DNA from: CAYSHJ01 sp964589725
Lineage (GTDB): Bacteria > Planctomycetota > Planctomycetia > Planctomycetales > Planctomycetaceae
Assembly (NCBI GenBank): GCA_964589725.1
Contig: CAZPUJ010000748.1
Span: 1 to 6,508, forward strand
DNA: 6,508 bases
Direction: 5' to 3'
The number at the start of each line of letters is the position of its first letter. The stretch's first letter is position 1. A model generated the notes under the pieces. That model ran no database searches and was not told the DNA's origin. It worked only from the letters and a program-made list of their open reading frames with translations. Positions 5,363-6,508 of this stretch are shown here, one piece after another. Made by a program: the position numbers and the translations under genes.

Positions 5363-6322
5363 ATGTCGAAACCGCTCGATCTGACCAAGCTGCGGACGAT
5401 CCATTTGGTTCCGCTGAAGGCTTTTGATTCCGCCGGACGCATCAACGTGGCAGCTCAACTCGCTCACTGACGTGACATGTCGCTGGCCGGCATTTAAGTC
5501 TTCATGCTGGGGGCGGGTACGAGTGAGTTTCAGTCGTTGTCGGCCGACGAGCTTGTCGAACTCGTCCGGTTGACTCGCGAGGCGAGCGGGCCTGAGGCAT
5601 TGATTTTCGCGCCACTGGGCATGCTATTCGGGCACTCGATCGAGTTGGCGAAGAAATCGCTCGCCGTGGGAGCGACCGGATTCATGTTCATGCCATTCGT
5701 GCATCCGTACCTAAGCGACGCGGGCGTTCGCGACTACATCGTCAACGTGCTGGACGAAATCCCCGCGCCGACGCTGATCTACAAAAAGGGGTCGCAGCCC
5801 AGCGACGCCTTGATGCTGGAACTGGCCGCGCATCCACAGGTTGTCGGCGTGAAACACGCGATCAACGAGATGCATGAGTTCCGCAAACTGGTCCTCGCCG
5901 ACGGCGGCCGCATCGAGTGGCTGTGCGGTTCGGCCGAGCGGTTTGCTCCGTACTATTTCCTGGCGGGATCAAACGGCTACACATCGGGAGCCGGAAACAT
6001 CTGCCCGCACGTGACGCTGGCCATGCACGCAGCCTTCGCCGCCGGCGAGTTCGCCGAGGGCCTGCGCCTCCAAAAGGTGCTGCTGCCGATTGACGATTTC
6101 CGTGCTCGAGCTGGCGACAGCTACAACATTTCAATGCTCAAGCAAGCGATGAAAGTGATCGGTAAAGACTTCGGCGACCCGCGTCCGCCGCAGCGCAGAG
6201 TCACGCCGGCCGAGTGCGAAGAGATCGCCAAACTCCTGCCGCCGATTCTCGCGGTTGAAAAGGAACTGAGCGCGGAACTGCCGAAGGTCGGGCTGTCTCG
6301 CGCTGATTTGCAAGCCACGTGA
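5363..6322 (+). pseudogene. Dihydrodipicolinate synthase/N-acetylneuraminate lyase-family gene with two in-frame stops
   Basis: Read straight through, the frame gives a family-length (about 320 codons) class I aldolase with a TIM barrel, the fold that forms a Schiff base with pyruvate-like substrates. The N-terminus (RTIHLVPLKAFDSAGRIN at 11-28) is the expected first strand. It is followed by TGA at codon 36 (5468-5470) and TAA at codon 45 (5495-5497), then by the GTSE motif (52-55), Tyr140 in LIYKKG and the Schiff-base Lys164 in VVGVKHA. The codons between the stops (RDMSLAGI) also fit the family, so there is no net frameshift; two point changes to stop codons explain it best. The rest of the gene is undamaged, which suggests recent loss or sequence error. 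Substrate is unknown; DapA itself is not implied, and sugar-acid dehydratase relatives are possible. The gene is divergent from the citG-like gene. Confidence 0.7.
5504..6322 (+). CDS. Open remainder of the aldolase-family gene (possible restart product)
   Basis: If translation restarts at the ATG at 5504, the product has 272 residues with GTSE at 5-8, Tyr93 (LIYKKG) and Lys117 (VVGVKHA), followed by RIEWLCGSAERFAPYYFLAG and FRARAGDSYNISMLK, all family-like. It would lack the first barrel strand and helix, so a working enzyme is doubtful. No Shine-Dalgarno precedes this ATG. This entry is the uninterrupted part of the broken gene listed from 5363, not a separate gene. Confidence 0.5.
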   Translation: MLGAGTSEFQSLSADELVELVRLTREASGPEALIFAPLGMLFGHSIELAKKSLAVGATGFMFMPFVHPYLSDAGVRDYIVNVLDEIPAPTLIYKKGSQPSDALMLELAAHPQVVGVKHAINEMHEFRKLVLADGGRIEWLCGSAERFAPYYFLAGSNGYTSGAGNICPHVTLAMHAAFAAGEFAEGLRLQKVLLPIDDFRARAGDSYNISMLKQAMKVIGKDFGDPRPPQRRVTPAECEEIAKLLPPILAVEKELSAELPKVGLSRADLQAT

Positions 6323-6456
6323 TCCGAATCTTCAAGATCATGTTTGGACAGAAGGCCGCGACGAACGCACACGGCCGGCTCATTCGTCCGGTTGCGTGGT
6401 CTGTGGAGGCCTACAAGCCCGAAGCGCAAGATGTAACGTCGAAAGTCAAGTCGGGC

Positions 6457-6479
6457 GGGGGTGATGCCCCCTGATTTTT
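6457..6479 (+). terminator. Possible rho-independent terminator after the aldolase-family gene
   Basis: GGGGG (6457-6461) pairs with CCCCC (6467-6471) around a five-base loop, followed by TGATTTTT. The stem is short but all G-C and the T-run is close; it sits 134 bases after the stop codon. Confidence 0.4.
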
Positions 6480-6502
6480 GGTGTTGGCTTTTGAGTCGCG
6501 CG

Positions 6503-6508
6503 GGAGGA
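6503..6508 (+). promoter_or_regulatory. Possible Shine-Dalgarno of a next gene beyond the window
   Basis: The window ends in GGAGGA, which would suit a plus-strand start a few bases further on. The start codon is not visible, so this is a guess. Confidence 0.2.

Noticed and set aside
5363..5470. A separate 35-residue peptide gene
   Set aside because: Its sequence is the first barrel strand of the aldolase family and the frame continues in register after the stops, so it is a fragment of the same gene.
5468..5470. TGA as a selenocysteine codon
   Set aside because: A second stop, TAA, follows nine codons later in the same frame, the position is not catalytic in the family, and no SECIS-like hairpin was evident.
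5863..6429. Minus-strand frames opposite the 3' half of the aldolase-family gene
   Set aside because: Arg-rich shadows of a frame with clear family motifs.
6340..6474. Plus-strand 44-codon frame (starting MFGQKAATNAHG) after the aldolase-family gene
   Set aside because: No Shine-Dalgarno, no recognised similarity, and its end runs through the terminator-like hairpin; too weak to call.

Overview
The window is about 6.5 kb of GC-rich bacterial chromosome, most likely from a planctomycete. Three things suggest this: the FtsQ-like, Ddl, MurB and MurC proteins resemble planctomycete versions as I remember them; Shine-Dalgarno use is patchy; and a short palindrome encoding RTDFQSVP, of a kind I recall as recurrent in planctomycete genomes, lies inside one gene. 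The assignment rests on recognition, not on a search.

Minus strand, right to left (the direction of transcription). A CitG/MdcB-family gene for triphosphoribosyl-dephospho-CoA synthase (4299-5270) comes first, then about 400 bases without a convincing gene. After that comes the downstream part of a dcw (division and cell wall) cluster: murC (2499-3896), murB (1664-2542, overlapping murC by 44 bases), ddl (575-1549, GTG start with a strong Shine-Dalgarno) and the first 102 codons of an ftsQ-like membrane protein gene that leaves the window at base 1. MurC adds L-Ala to UDP-MurNAc, MurB makes that UDP-MurNAc by reducing the enolpyruvyl precursor, Ddl makes the D-Ala-D-Ala dipeptide added later, and FtsQ links wall synthesis to division. 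The order murC-murB-ddl-ftsQ is the classical one, but murG is not directly upstream; the citG-like gene is there instead.

Plus strand. A divergent 92-base gap (5271-5362) holding a small perfect palindrome leads into a dihydrodipicolinate synthase/N-acetylneuraminate lyase-family gene (5363-6322). Its reading frame carries two in-frame stops ten codons apart near the N-terminus but is otherwise intact, so it is either a young pseudogene, a sequencing artefact, or a gene restarted at 5504. The last 186 bases hold a possible terminator hairpin and no convincing gene.

I see no sign of a previously undescribed multi-gene system. The points most worth a second look are the twice-interrupted aldolase gene, the palindromic repeat placed in frame within the citG-like gene, and the retained ftsQ-like gene in a lineage where division is often FtsZ-independent.
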